A stretch of DNA of 64,000 nucleotides from Euclidia mi (taxonomy: Eukaryota > Arthropoda > Insecta > Lepidoptera > Erebidae), in NCBI GenBank assembly GCA_944739405.2, contig OX123182.2, forward strand, positions 97,642,051-97,706,050, given 5' to 3'. A program made the position numbers and the translations under genes. The notes beneath the pieces are model-generated. The model saw only the letters and a program-made list of their open reading frames with translations. It was not told where the DNA came from and made no database searches. This document shows positions 19,840 through 30,412 of the stretch, one piece after another; the first letter of the stretch is position 1; each line of letters opens with the position of its first letter.

Positions 19840-22672
19840 ATGTCGTCGAGGGCGAGACTGACGGAAGGACTACGAGCACGTAAAATATTTCGTGCGTTAA
19901 ATTTACCGTCAGATAATATTAGTGCTCCTAATACAAAACGTAAGTACTTAAATGTATTTTTTTATCAAATTAAATTTGTTTGTCTATTAACCATTTTACA
20001 TTCTACTGTAGGAAAGTTATAAAAAAATATTATGTAATTTTAGGTACTAAGCAGTTAAAGGCTCAAAAAAAGGAAGAAAATATTGGTATTGAGAACAACC
20101 AACAACGAACACCAGTTAAGCGCCCGCGTGGTCAGCATATTGCAGAATCACCAATTTCTTGCAAACGTACAAAGTCGTTACCGGCGGCGCAAATGTCTCT
20201 TCCTGTTAGCAAAATTTCTAGCAGTGAAAAAAAATGTTTGGATTCAATGCCTTTGTCGCCCATATGTCGCCTACAAAAATCTGTCTCTCTTTCTGATTTG
20301 ACACAAGACAGTGAAGCTATATTTAGTCTCCATCGAAAATTTAAGTCAGACTTGATACACGGACATTATAATGAACCTGTTAATGAGAATGTATGGATTT
20401 TGTTCGCTGATATAAAAGACATTAACAATGCAGTAAGATGTGAACAGTTTACAATAAAACAAAATTATTTGGATTCAGTGAGACCTATACAGGCTGATAC
20501 TGCAATGCACCAGGTGCGATCTCTTTCAATTTCCGACCTAACACAAGATACGGAAGTCCAACATAAATTTACCAGATGTAAATCAGTCCCTGCCATGGAA
20601 AAGACCAACTGTTATACCTTGAATAATTATAGTACCTTGCTGTCAACTAAAACTACTGATGAAGCAATTATAAAGCCATCTCAGAAATGGAAATCTCTTT
20701 CGCTGTCGAATTTAACATCAGACATTATGAAGTTACCGATCGCTATCCGAAAATGTAAGTCGACCACGGCTGTGACAGGTACTTTTATTAGTACACATTT
20801 AAGTAGACGCTATGAACTTCCTGAATCGTCAGATGATGACAAGGAGTATTTCCCGAGTTATGATCTTGAGGGCTCTAGAACCGACTGCGAAAGTACCGTA
20901 GAAAACCTTTACGGAGATCTTGACGAGGGAAAAATCCGACGACGCAAAGCTAAACCTCGTGAATGGTCCAGGAATAAAACAAAGATAATGCGAATGAAAG
21001 GGGAAGAATATGTTGGATATCAAAAACTTCCTGGGCAGCGCAAAACACATGGTATTGTGAGATCAGCGAGGCAACTAGGAGAAACATGTAACTCAGACTT
21101 TTGTAAACGAAGCAAACTAAGGGGTTGTTCGCAGATTACTGAGGAAAATCGTAAAAAGATTAACAGTCACTTTTGGAAGACGCTTACCTGGGATCAACGC
21201 AAGATTTTCGTTAACGGTCTAGTAACACGCGCCGACACGAAGCGAAAAACAGTAAAGAATAAGACAAATTCGAGACGTCAAGGTACTCTACAATACTCTT
21301 TACCGCTGTCGAGCAAAGGAGCCGAAAAAGTTCAAGTCTGCAGAGAAATGTTTTTGAACACGTTATCTCTAGGGTCTTACACTGTCCAGTCATGGGTAAA
21401 GCAGTCTGAATTTTGCATGACTCCTTCACAAGAGAATTCCTCACGGACAGTAGAGCGTAATGAAGAAAGTAAGCAAAAAATGATAGCATTGGAAACCTTT
21501 TTCAACGATTTACCCAAGTTGCCATCACATTATGCTCGCAAGGATACCAGCAAACTGTTTTTAGAGCCAGTTTTTAAGTCACTTTCAGATTTATTTAAAT
21601 TCTATAAAGAATTTTGCTCCTCGAATAATAAGGTGGCTGTCTGCAGGTATACCTTTGAAAAGCGATTCAATGAAAAAATCTGTCTTTACTTACATTGAAA
21701 AAAGACATGTGCGACACGTGCTCGACTTGGTTGGCTGGAAACTTGAATGATGCTGATTACCAAATGCATCTGATCCAGAAGGACAGAGCCAGGAAAGAAA
21801 AAGCCGACGACAAAAAGAGGGCAGTTAAAAAAGAATGCATTTTACTTACGATGGACCTGCAATCTGTAAAGGTATGACCTTATCTTACAGCAAGCGCACT
21901 CTATTTTAAAACTAAATTAACCTGCCATAATTTTACTGTCTACAATTTGGCTAGCAATCATTGCACTTGTTATTGGTTCAACGAAACTGCAGCAGATCTA
22001 ACAGCGAATACGTTCGTTTCATTCTTATTGGATTATCTAGCAAGACACTGCTTGCCTCTCAAACTTCCTATTATATTTTTTTCTGACGGATGTACATACC
22101 AAAACCGAAACGTAAATCTTGCTAACGCTCTATTCAACTTTAGCAAACTGCATGGAGTAACAATAACTCAAAAGTTTTTGATACCAGGGCACACGCAAAT
22201 GGAATGCGATTCAGTCCATAGTGCAATAGAAAGGAAGTTGAAGAATAGAGAAATACACTTACCCAGCGATTATAGTACTGTGACAAAAGAGGCGCGTAAT
22301 GACCCACCTTATGAGGTGGTCACAATCGACCACGAATTTGTCAAGAATTATGGTGACACCGAAACTTGGGTGTACAAAAGTATTCGGCCAGGACGTAAAG
22401 TATATCGTCGAAATGCGCAGGTCCCCGATATTCGAGCGATTAAATATACCTCCGATGGCAAAATACAGGTCAAACTAGATTTTGACGAAGATTGGCTTGA
22501 TTTGCCTCAGAGGCAACAAGTTGTTAATCGTGATGTCATATATCAAAGACTTCATTCTGGTCCTATACCTATCACTTCTAGTAAATACAATCATTTGCAA
22601 CAGCTTAAATCTGTCATACCTCAAGATTGCCATGCTTTTTACGATAACTTACCTAAAAATCTTAATATATAA
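19840..22672 (+). pseudogene. Sola-like transposase, one intron, one frameshift, one stop
   Basis: Exon 1 (19840-19939) opens MSSRARLTEGLRARKIFRAL. A donor C|GTAAGTAC at 19940 and an acceptor TTTTAG ending at 20043 define a 104-bp intron, and splicing keeps the frame. Exon 2 has a Ser-rich N-terminal part with three internal repeats of the type SLSDLTQD, then a basic region and a Cys-containing segment (WSRNKTKIMRMKG; CNSDFCKRSKLRGCS). It continues LPSHYARKDTSKLFLEP and KKDMCDTCSTW. Candidate catalytic acids sit in LLTMDLQSV, FFSDGCTYQN and GHTQMECDSVHSAIE. A one-base loss in the A-run at 21673-21678 shifts frame, and TGA at 21875-21877 interrupts just after the first acidic motif. The rest is open to 22672. 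The architecture matches a large arthropod family that I recall as DUF7869/Sola-type; exact naming needs a profile search. Confidence 0.8.
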
Positions 22673-22673
22673 A

Positions 22674-22866
22674 ATCCTTGCGTTACTGACTGACTGACAG
22701 ACACGCTACAGCCGAAACTATTGGGCGCAGGAAGTTGAAATTTGGCATGTATGTTCCTTGGGGACCGTAGGGGTGCACTAAGAAGGGATTTCCCGAAATG
22801 CCTACGGGATCGGCCAAAACGGGTAAATTAAAAAAAATGCAGGCGTAGCTGCTGGCGTCCACTAGT
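22674..22866 (+). repeat. Family D repeat inside the Sola-like element
   Basis: It starts right after the transposase stop (ATCCTTGCGTTACTGACTGA), runs through ACACGCTACAGCCGAAACTA and GGGGACCGTAGGGGTGCAC, and ends GCTGGCGTCCACTAGT. It is the best-preserved copy of the family, and its position shows that it inserted after the transposon. Confidence 0.85.
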
Positions 22867-23687
22867 AATTAATAAACTGTAAAATTTTACTTACCTGACT
22901 AATTAAAGCTCTATTGTTACTCATTTCTCTTTAAGAAAGTGTAATTATGATTAAACCAAACTCTATTTACCTATCTATTTAGTATTATTGTGTTAAAGAA
23001 CTCAGTTTGTTATAACGTACAAATTCATTATTCTTAAAAAGAGATACGCCTAGGTTATGTTATTTCTAATAATTAATTGTATAATAAGAACCTACCTACT
23101 TAATTATGTAATGAGAAAGTATAAATGAAAAATGTATAATGATTAGTAGGACAAGGGAAAAAGTTATGTTATGTTGTGTTACTTTATGGTACTTAAGTAT
23201 GTGTTTTTTTCAGTGAGAGTAGGTATAAAACAGTTAAATTTATGTTATTTCTTTAATGAAAGTACAAAACATGCATGTGATTTTTCAATACAAGTATTTT
23301 TTAATACATTTAAGTTCATGTGAATTAGACTGAGTAATTTAACGTGATTTTTTTGTGAGGCTTAAGTAATAGGTTTTCAATTACAAGTAGAGAGTAAAAA
23401 ACTTATTTTATTGGTTATCTAATAAAGAATTTCGTAATTATTTCCTAAAACTTTTATTAAGTAATACCTCTTAACTTCATCAAAATAAGTTTGACATGGA
23501 CATTAGTGAAACTAATAACTCCTAACTGACACTAACTTGAAAACCACTTGTCTGTACGTAAAATCAATGTTAGCATCAATTTCGCAGCCCCATTTAATAA
23601 CAACTTGCTTTAGAACATATTTTCATAAAATAGGTACAAAAAGGAATAAAACGTTTTTTTCGCTTCCTGTAAAATTTGCTTTTTGTT
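22867..23687. other. AT-rich 3' subterminal part of Sola-like element
   Basis: Noncoding. It carries an inverted copy of the subterminal motif (ACTAATAACTCCTAACTGAC near 23511) and otherwise no identifiable feature. Confidence 0.6.
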
Positions 23688-23716
23688 AGTTAGGAGGTCT
23701 TCGAACATCGTCGTCG
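23688..23716 (-). repeat. Right TIR of Sola-like transposon
   Basis: 29 bp ending AACATCGTCGTCG, the reverse complement of 18813-18841, followed by ATAT. Confidence 0.9.
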
Positions 23717-23887
23717 ATATATAAAACTGCTCCTGCGTATATTCTGAGAATCATAATTTGGTTATCAAGGCATCGTTAAAAGCTTCATAGTTTTATGTTG
23801 ATAGAAGGTGTGTGTTGCCCTAAATTCATATTGGCGGTTTTTGAATAGTGTTAAAAATTTAAGTTTAATCAGTATTTTTTTATATCC

Positions 23888-24097
23888 TCACGCCTGTAAT
23901 ACCTAAGGGGTAGGCAAATGTGTGATATTGCACCCACATTTACCTTTATGAATTTTATTGCCGTTATCGGGCACATTGCCAGAGTCAGTTCTACTGAGAA
24001 ATCGGAAGAATTCAGTAACACTTTTGCCCGACCCGGGAATCGAACCCGGGATCTCCCGATCAGCAGACTTATACCCTACTCACTGGACCTCGATGCA
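23888..24097 (-). repeat. SINE family A, partial
   Basis: Minus-strand copy: the tail side reads CACGCCTGTAATACCTAAGG, and the B box lies in CCCGGGAATCGAACCCGGG (on the plus strand), at about 24030. The central body is partly deleted relative to 5295-5711. Confidence 0.8.
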
Positions 24098-25009
24098 GTT
24101 TATTCAGTATTTTCTTAATATTTGTACTCCGAACTAAGATGGAATAAAGTAAGTACCTTAATTTTAGTCATGGTCGGAATTTAGTTACTGTACTTTATCT
24201 TTTGTTTTCCTTTTTTTTGCGATTTAAAAAAAACTGAAAAAGAACATAATTATGTATATCCGCGTAGGGCAGCCAAAACAGTCAACCGTAAACAAATTCT
24301 AAAGTTTTTCGATACAGACAAGGTAGCGGCAAATCGAATGTCAATGTGTTGATCTGTGTTTCAAATAATTACCATAAATTCCTAAGCGCCATTGATTTTT
24401 ATGGAATATAGTTACTATATCAAATAGATATCTGTAGTATTCAATTTCCGTATGTACAAAATTATATTTTTACTTTTTATTGGTGTTTTATTTACACTCA
24501 GTAAATCCTACTGTCATATATAATATTATACATGACTTTAGTCACTTCCATGATCTGTAAAAGTATGGAAGTAACCAGTAAGAGTAAGTAAGTAAACGTG
24601 TACTGAACAATACTGTAGACTTCTGGGATACTTAGAATGGAACAGCGAAACTAGCGACTGATTATACGTATTTAAGAAAAATTAGTCCATTGCAGATGTG
24701 ATTGATAGATGCTGATTTTAGTATTAATCACGTATCTATAGCATCACTTATAAATGCAATACGCGTTGCCGGGTAATGGGCTAAAACCGTATGACAAGTG
24801 TTGCCATCGACACGAGAAGAAGAAGCATCACTTATAAATTATGATGGACATGCCATCCATTTGTATGAAGCACTTGGTTTATTCTTTTCTCAGGAGAATA
24901 AGGTAATACTACTTAGGTATTACTATTACTGTGGCTGAATCATGTACCCAGTAGAACCTGGGTGTTTTCAAGTCACAGATGAATAGGTTCCCCGGTTCTT
25001 CGGCTCAAT
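24098..25009. other. AT-rich spacer, nothing recognised
   Basis: No family member or supported frame is visible in this interval. Confidence 0.5.
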
Positions 25010-25190
25010 TGTGTTTTTTTCTGACTGAATGACAGACAACGTAGAGCCAAAACTATAGGGCGCAAGAAGCTGAAGTTTGGCATGTAATTTTCTTGGGGAC
25101 CGTGTAGGGGTGCACTAAGAAGAGATTTCTCGAAATTCGAAGACAAACAATAATGTGCGGGCGTAGCTGCAGGTATCCTCTTGATTAGAA
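25010..25190 (+). repeat. Family D repeat, degraded
   Basis: It contains TTTCTGACTGAATGACAGAC, then CTATAGGGCGCAAGAAGCTG, then GGGGTGCACTAAGAAGAG. It closes with GCTGCAGGTATCCTCTTGAT, where CTAG has decayed to CTTG. Confidence 0.75.
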
Positions 25191-25638
25191 TAAAGTACAA
25201 TTAAACCACTTAATTTGACACTTTAGTGAATACCCATATCTATCAACAAAGTAACGAAGTCACGAAAAAAAATTCACTAATTTTTTTGCAAATAAAGAAA
25301 ATATTTCCTTATTAGCCACTGACTTGCCCCACAGACGCATTGCTTATATAATTATTTTTACGCCGTACCTTCAAATTTTGTTTCAATTCGCTATTTCTGG
25401 CAGACGCAAACGATGCCTATCATCATTTTAAAACCAACAGTATAACTTTTAATAGGCAACAGAAGTTGAAATGAGGTACCTACCCATTTGCAATACGCAA
25501 ATATTTTGTGGCTAACCGTACGCGCAAAACTGCTGATGATTCTATATTGGCCGGTTTACTGTATAATTATGCAGATAGATCTTTACTATCTGATATTGCT
25601 GAATATGATTTCGCAACATTGTTGATATTAGGGACTAG

Positions 25639-25665
25639 TTCCCTATAATTTTTAATTATAGGGAA
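25639..25665. repeat. Perfect 12-bp inverted repeat, 3-nt loop
   Basis: TTCCCTATAATT at 25639-25650 and its exact complement AATTATAGGGAA at 25654-25665, with loop TTT. It is one of several quasi-palindromes in this window. Confidence 0.85.
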
Positions 25666-25736
25666 TTAATAGTAGTAGTTCACTATAATTAAATTATTAT
25701 TGCAAAGTTAGTTAAAGTTTCATGGGTGCTATGTTA

Positions 25737-25930
25737 TGGCATTCATAACCGAGGGCTTTCGCGCTTGCCCCCCCGTTGGATCTCCACCTTGTCGTGGTGG
25801 GGTGCTCAGTAACCGCGGGTTTGAGGTACACCCACGGTGAAGCTAAGCGGGGTCCCGGACCGGAGGGGACGTTCCACGTGGGCTTGCGTGAGACCTGCGG
25901 AGGATGCGTCCCAAGGTGCGGGTTTACTAA
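25737..25930 (+). repeat. RTE-type LINE 5' UTR fragment
   Basis: CCCCCCGTTGGATCTCCACC followed by TTGTCGTGGTGGGGTGCTC is a conserved 5' UTR opening I associate with RTE elements of insects. It is CG-rich against AT-rich flanks. It probably belongs with the 5' UTR text that resumes near 27415, with later insertions (including 26497-27110) in between. Confidence 0.55.
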
Positions 25931-26478
25931 GATTGTTTGCCTGATTTGAAATAACCCTAATTTAAAGCAATGAATATCCTCGCTATAGGCACAGACGTTC
26001 AAAGCTGTTAAATTATTTTTTTAACTTCTTAAACGTGATCGTTCTCCTTTAATGATGGCTAAAGTACTTCCTATGGGAGTTTGTTTTTGTGACTTAATTT
26101 TTTTGTCGCATTGGCTATAATCAGTAGTAATTTACAGAATTTTACAACATAATTCTAAAGTATTTTATTATATTCTCACCAAATATATGGCTTTCAGAAC
26201 GAATGACTTGTGAGCGAGAATCTACGGCGATTAAAAGTCCTTCGGTCTCTCTATAATCTCTACTAAGAAAATTCAAACTTATTTCCTGAAACTTGTCAGC
26301 TGCGCGCTCAAATTTATGAATATAAATTCAATTTGTCGAGTGGTATTCCATCATAATAAGAAGCTATTTTAGGAAGTTGTCATTTTCCAAGTGAAGCAGT
26401 TATTTATAGGACTAATTATGTTGTTGAATATTCTCATTTAAATTACTGTAACTGAACGACAGGTACAATGCAAACCAC
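25931..26478. other. AT-rich spacer, nothing recognised
   Basis: No feature was found. The last bases lead into the left TSD (26479-26496) of the RTE 3' end. Confidence 0.5.
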
Positions 26479-26496
26479 ATTCAGTCTTATTAATAA

Positions 26497-27110
26497 TCTA
26501 CCAGTAAGCTCCGATTTCCGCTACCTAGGTTCACTCCTGCAAGATGACGGCGAAATTGATCGGGATATTAGGCAAAGAATCAACGCAGGATGGATGAAAT
26601 GATGACAGGTCTCAGGCACAATATGCGACCACAAAATGCCTGTGACATTAAAGGGCCGCATGTATAAGTCGGTTATAAGACCTGTCGTACTGTATGGAGC
26701 TGAGTGTTGGGCTACAAAGAAGATGGATGAGAAACGATTGCATGTGGCAGAGATGAGAATGTTACGATGGATGTGTGGAGTGACAAGAATGGACAGAATT
26801 AGGAATGATTACATTAGAGGTAGTATGAAAGTGGTGCCCATTGATGAAAAGATAAAAGGGAGTCGATTGGCCTGGTATGGACATGTTATGCGGAGAGATG
26901 ATATGTATGTAGGTAAAAAAGTGATGAATATGCATGTAGAAGGACGAAAAGGGAGAGGACGGCCAAGGAAAAGATGGATGGACTGTGTGAGGATAGATAT
27001 GAAAGAGAAAAGGGTAAATGATCGGATGACTGGTGACAGAGAAGTATGGAAGAGAAGGACATACTGCGCCGACGCCAAATAATTTGGGACCAGGGCAAGC
27101 CAATGAATGA
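26497..27110 (+). pseudogene. 5'-truncated RTE LINE 3' end with 18-bp TSD
   Basis: Perfect direct repeats ATTCAGTCTTATTAATAA lie at 26479-26496 and 27111-27128. The coding part is the extreme C-terminus of an RTE reverse transcriptase: SSDFRYLGSLLQDDGEIDRD, a TGA TGA where the sister copy has Trp-Arg, then LYGAECWATKKMDEKRLHVA, RLAWYGHVMRRDD and RKGRGRPRKRWMDCVRIDMK, ending at the stop at 27082. The tail is CCAATGAATGA. The fingers and palm are absent, so it is inactive. It is closely related to the minus-strand copy at 45383-47382 and serves as the unrearranged reference for the fold-back there. Antisense frames in this interval are shadows. Confidence 0.9.
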
Positions 27111-27128
27111 ATTCAGTCTTATTAATAA

Positions 27129-27414
27129 AAATTGCTTATTCTTCTCTTACTCCAAAGTTACACCGGGAGTAGTTAATTCTTAATGAGTCACGGAGTAGCT
27201 ACGTGTTAATAAAGGTATTAATAAATACGAAGTAGGATCGGAATAACAATTTTTTCTTACACTGAGATTAAGGTGTATGTTACGGCAACCCACTGATATT
27301 AAAAGTAAAAAGAATGAACAAAATGACCTGGTTGAATAAAAACTTTTTATAAAAACCTTTTATTTGACAATCACAACTATCCCAAGCGAACATAATATAC
27401 ATGTAATGGTGCGT
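27129..27414. other. Spacer, nothing recognised
   Basis: AT-rich and without supported frames. Confidence 0.45.
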
Positions 27415-27770
27415 CCGTACGCTTACCAATCCTCGGCCATCCATTACAAACGCAAACGTGCTGATAGGGTATTTGGCTAGGTTTGTATAGGTTTCGGGGA
27501 GATGGGCCTCGTTAGCCTTGGTTGGCAACCTGTCTAGGAGAAGGAAAACTCCGAAATTAAACCAACTTTCAGGGAGCATACCCGACACAAAACCCCGATC
27601 TAAGGTGTAAACCGACCCGTGCCGAGAGATTCGTGGCCAGAGGGTAAGCTGGTTGCAAACGGAGGGTGCCTGTGTTGGTGGTCACAGGGCACACGTGATA
27701 TTCCGCCTTACTCCCGTAAAGGGCTCTATGGGGATGGACATTTAAAAACCCTAAATTTCGTGGGAACGCA
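27415..27770 (+). repeat. RTE LINE 5' UTR
   Basis: It contains CCAATCCTCGGCCATCCATT, then GAGATGGGCCTCGTTAGCC, then CTGTCTAGGAGAAGGAAAAC, a conserved leader of RTE elements, directly upstream of the endonuclease ORF at 27771. Frames on either strand here are not separate genes. Confidence 0.65.
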
Positions 27771-29723
27771 ATGGGAACAATTAATAATATTTCCTCACAC
27801 GGCGGCGACGTGGTTCGCAACCCATCACGTCTCGTTTCCCGCGAGGGCGAAAAGCGGCCTACGGAGAGCAGGTTTGCAACATTGAATGTTGGAGGAGGAA
27901 TGAACGGCAAATTGGATGAAGTATGTCAGATGATGGATGATAGAAAGATTGATGTTCTTTGTGTGAATGAAACAAAAAGAAAAGGGTGTGAAACCACCAA
28001 GCATGGCGCATATACGGCGTATTGGTCTGGGGTAGATAGTACCACCAGAGCCTGTAAGGGAGTTGGTGTAATACTGTCTGCGCGAATGAATGAGTGTGTA
28101 AAAGAGTTTGAATGTGTAAATGCTAGGCTACTGTGGATGAGAATGAAAGTAGGACTTACTCGTCTCTTTATTGTGGGGGTGTACGCCCCGGTCAATATAG
28201 TTACGGGTATGTCACAACATGAGCAAGACGAAAGGCAGGAGTTTTGGGAGAGTTTAAGAGAGATTTTGAGGAACTGCAAGGATAATGAAAGATTGATCTT
28301 GTTAGGGGATTTCAATGGATGGGTGGGAGTAAAGCGAGATGGATTTGAAAGGGTGTTATGTGCATTTGATGATGAGAGTGTGAACGAAAATGGAAAAGTA
28401 CTGCTTGAAATTTGTTTGGAGTGGAGCCTTTGTGTGACAAACACCATGTTTGATCATAAAAGGATACATATGTATACGCGAGAGGCGAAAAATGTTAGAA
28501 GAAGTATGATTGATTTTGTGATAGAAGATGAACGATTGAGAAAGAATGTGTTGGATACAAGAGCATATCGAGGGATCGGCATCCACACAGACCACTTCTT
28601 GGTGTTGAGCCGGATAAGTGGGCTCTTTCAAGGATGGCGACACCGAGAGCGTAATGAAAATAGGGTCTTGGAAAGAATTAAGGTAGAAAATCTACAAGAG
28701 AAAGATGTGAAAGATGAGTATAAACGAAGATTGATAGCAAAATTTGAGAGGTTCGATTGCATAAATGATATGGAAGAATTATGGCAGGCCTTTAAAGAAG
28801 AGGTAGTATGTGTAGCGTCTGAAGTATGTGGTGTGATCAAGAGAAGGAAAATACGAAAGGTTAAGAATACATGGTGGGACAAGGATGTACAATCAGCAGT
28901 GTCAGAGAAGAAGAAAGCTTGGTCTGATTGGTTGGCTGCTAGAGCAAATGAAAGAATGGGAAAAGCAACGAGTGTAGACATAGATGAAGCAAGAAAGGAG
29001 TTTGTTAGGTCAAAAAGAATAGTGAAAGAAATGGTTAAAAGGAAAAAAGAGGAAAAGAAAGATGAGTTTGATAGCAGATTATCTGACGATTTCCAGAGGA
29101 ACATTAAGTTTTTCTGGAAATCCGTTCGTGCAGTTCGGGGAAGAACTCAATCCTCAGAACACACATCCATCAGAGACGAGAATGGAAAGATAGTAAATGA
29201 TGAATCTTGCGTGCTGAAGAGATGGAAAGAGTATTTTGAAAGTTTATTTGAAAGGTCGGCGATAGAGACACCGATAGCTGAAATGAATGGTAACGATAGC
29301 AATGATGAAAGCGTTATTGGCGTGGATGAGATCGTGAAGGCACTGGGAAGTATGAAAGTAGGTAAGGCTGCAGGATATGATAGGATTACAGTCGAAATGC
29401 TGAAGGCTGGACAGGGCATCATAGTTGGTCAGTTGCAGCGGTTATATAACTTGTGCTGGACCACCGGCCAAGTACCTAATGACTGGGCCACAGCTGCAGT
29501 TGTGCCTCTTTATAAAGGAAAAGGCTCGCAACAAGATTGCAAAAACTATAGAGGCATTAGCCTTCTCAGCATTGTTGGCAAATTGTATGCAAAGGTACTT
29601 ATTGAAAGAGTTATGGAAGTAACATTAACTTATTATAAAAAAAATTTGAAAATTAAGGTTAATTTTGGTACTTACAAGTTTTCGCAAAAATCTAATTTTG
29701 ACCATATCTTTTTATTAAGTTGA
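27771..29723 (+). pseudogene. RTE LINE endonuclease plus truncated RT, fused to foreign tail
   Basis: A 650-codon frame from an ATG. It has an APE-type endonuclease with FATLNVGGGMNGKLDEV, DVLCVNETKRKG (catalytic Glu), LLGDFNGWVG and HTDHFLV. A linker with WWDKDV follows, and then the start of the RT: GKAAGYDRITVEMLKAG and WATAAVVPLYKGKG, then NYRGISLLSIVGKLYAKVLI. The RTE sequence stops at about 29622 (after ERVMEV). Palm motifs with the catalytic aspartates are missing, and the last ~34 codons derive from another element's 3' region. The frame is open but cannot make an active RT. The long antisense frames are shadows. Confidence 0.85.
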
Positions 29724-29920
29724 CCCAGGACCCTGACCCTTTTCATACACCTAATAGCAACCATAGACCTCAGTATCTGGTATAAATTTCAATTTGCTAG
29801 GTCCACCCGTTCCTGAGAAAATCGGTGGTGACACACGGACAGACAGACAGACAGACGGACAAGAAAGTGATCTTATAAGGGTTCCTTTTTTACCTTGTGG
29901 TACGGAACTTTAAAAAGGGT
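29623..29920 (+). repeat. 3' end of a different LINE, ends TACGGAACTTTAAAAAGGG
   Basis: It carries the widespread arthropod LINE 3' UTR text: GAGAAAATCGGTGGTGACAC, then (GACA)n, then AAGAAAGTGATCTTATAAGG, then GTGGTACGGAACTTTAAAAA. It abuts the truncated RTE RT at 29622, so the present junction is chimeric. Confidence 0.65.
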
Positions 29921-30256
29921 TTATTTCATTTGGAACGGTGTTATTTTTGAGGTATCATTAACATTTTTTTAAGGAAAAAGAGATTTACATTGTATTTCAG
30001 ATAAAGGGGAAGTTATTACATTATTTATTCAATTAGTACATTACTATTACGAAAATGATTGTGTTGGTTTCATTTTCACCATTTATTCGTCCAATCCATT
30101 TCACTAATTGAGTTAAAATTTTCGTGGAACTTGAAATGAATCTACGCGGAAACTGTTTGTGTTTTAATATCAAATGTCGGTGTGAATTGTTGTAGGAAGA
30201 CAATGGTTTCCATTTAATTTTCATCTGTGCGTGCCGGAATTAGATTTTATTTATAG

Positions 30257-30412
30257 AAACGGCCATTGTCAATATTCGATCCACACATAGATTTTGAGAT
30301 TCGAAATTCGTGTTTGACATATTGTGTATGGAGCTTATGTCAAAAACGAATCTAAAATCTACAGATCTATATATAGTTCGAATCATAGTTCGAATATTGA
30401 ATTTCGAAGTTA
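30257..30412. mobile_element. Palindromic MITE (copy 1)
   Basis: It starts AACGGCCATTGTCAATATTC and ends near GTTCGAATATTGAATTTCG. The arms GATTTTGAGATTCG and CGAATCTAAAATC pair around TTGACATATTGTGTATGGAG. The same family lies at 41679-41810 and, as a remnant, at 55438-55512. It is noncoding. Confidence 0.75.

Larger units (their letters stand above)
18813..23716 (+). mobile_element. Complete DNA transposon, Sola-like, 29-bp TIRs, ATAT TSD
   Basis: Terminal inverted repeats at 18813-18841 and 23688-23716 match over 29 bp (CGACGACGATGTTCGAAGAC, then CTCCTAACT). Both are flanked by ATAT (18809-18812 and 23717-23720). Because ATAT is self-complementary it could be TSD or part of the TIR, but the sequence diverges immediately outside it. 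Length is 4904 bp. Subterminal copies of TAGGAG(C/T)TATTAGT occur at about 19580, 19640, 19700 and 19755, and inverted near 23513. The element encodes a DDE-type transposase relic (19840-22672) and carries a family D insertion at 22674-22866. A 4-bp TSD with this protein architecture points to the Sola superfamily, from memory. Confidence 0.85.

Noticed and set aside
27926..29422. Minus-strand frames of 91-173 codons
   Set aside because: Antisense shadows of the RTE endonuclease/RT frame.
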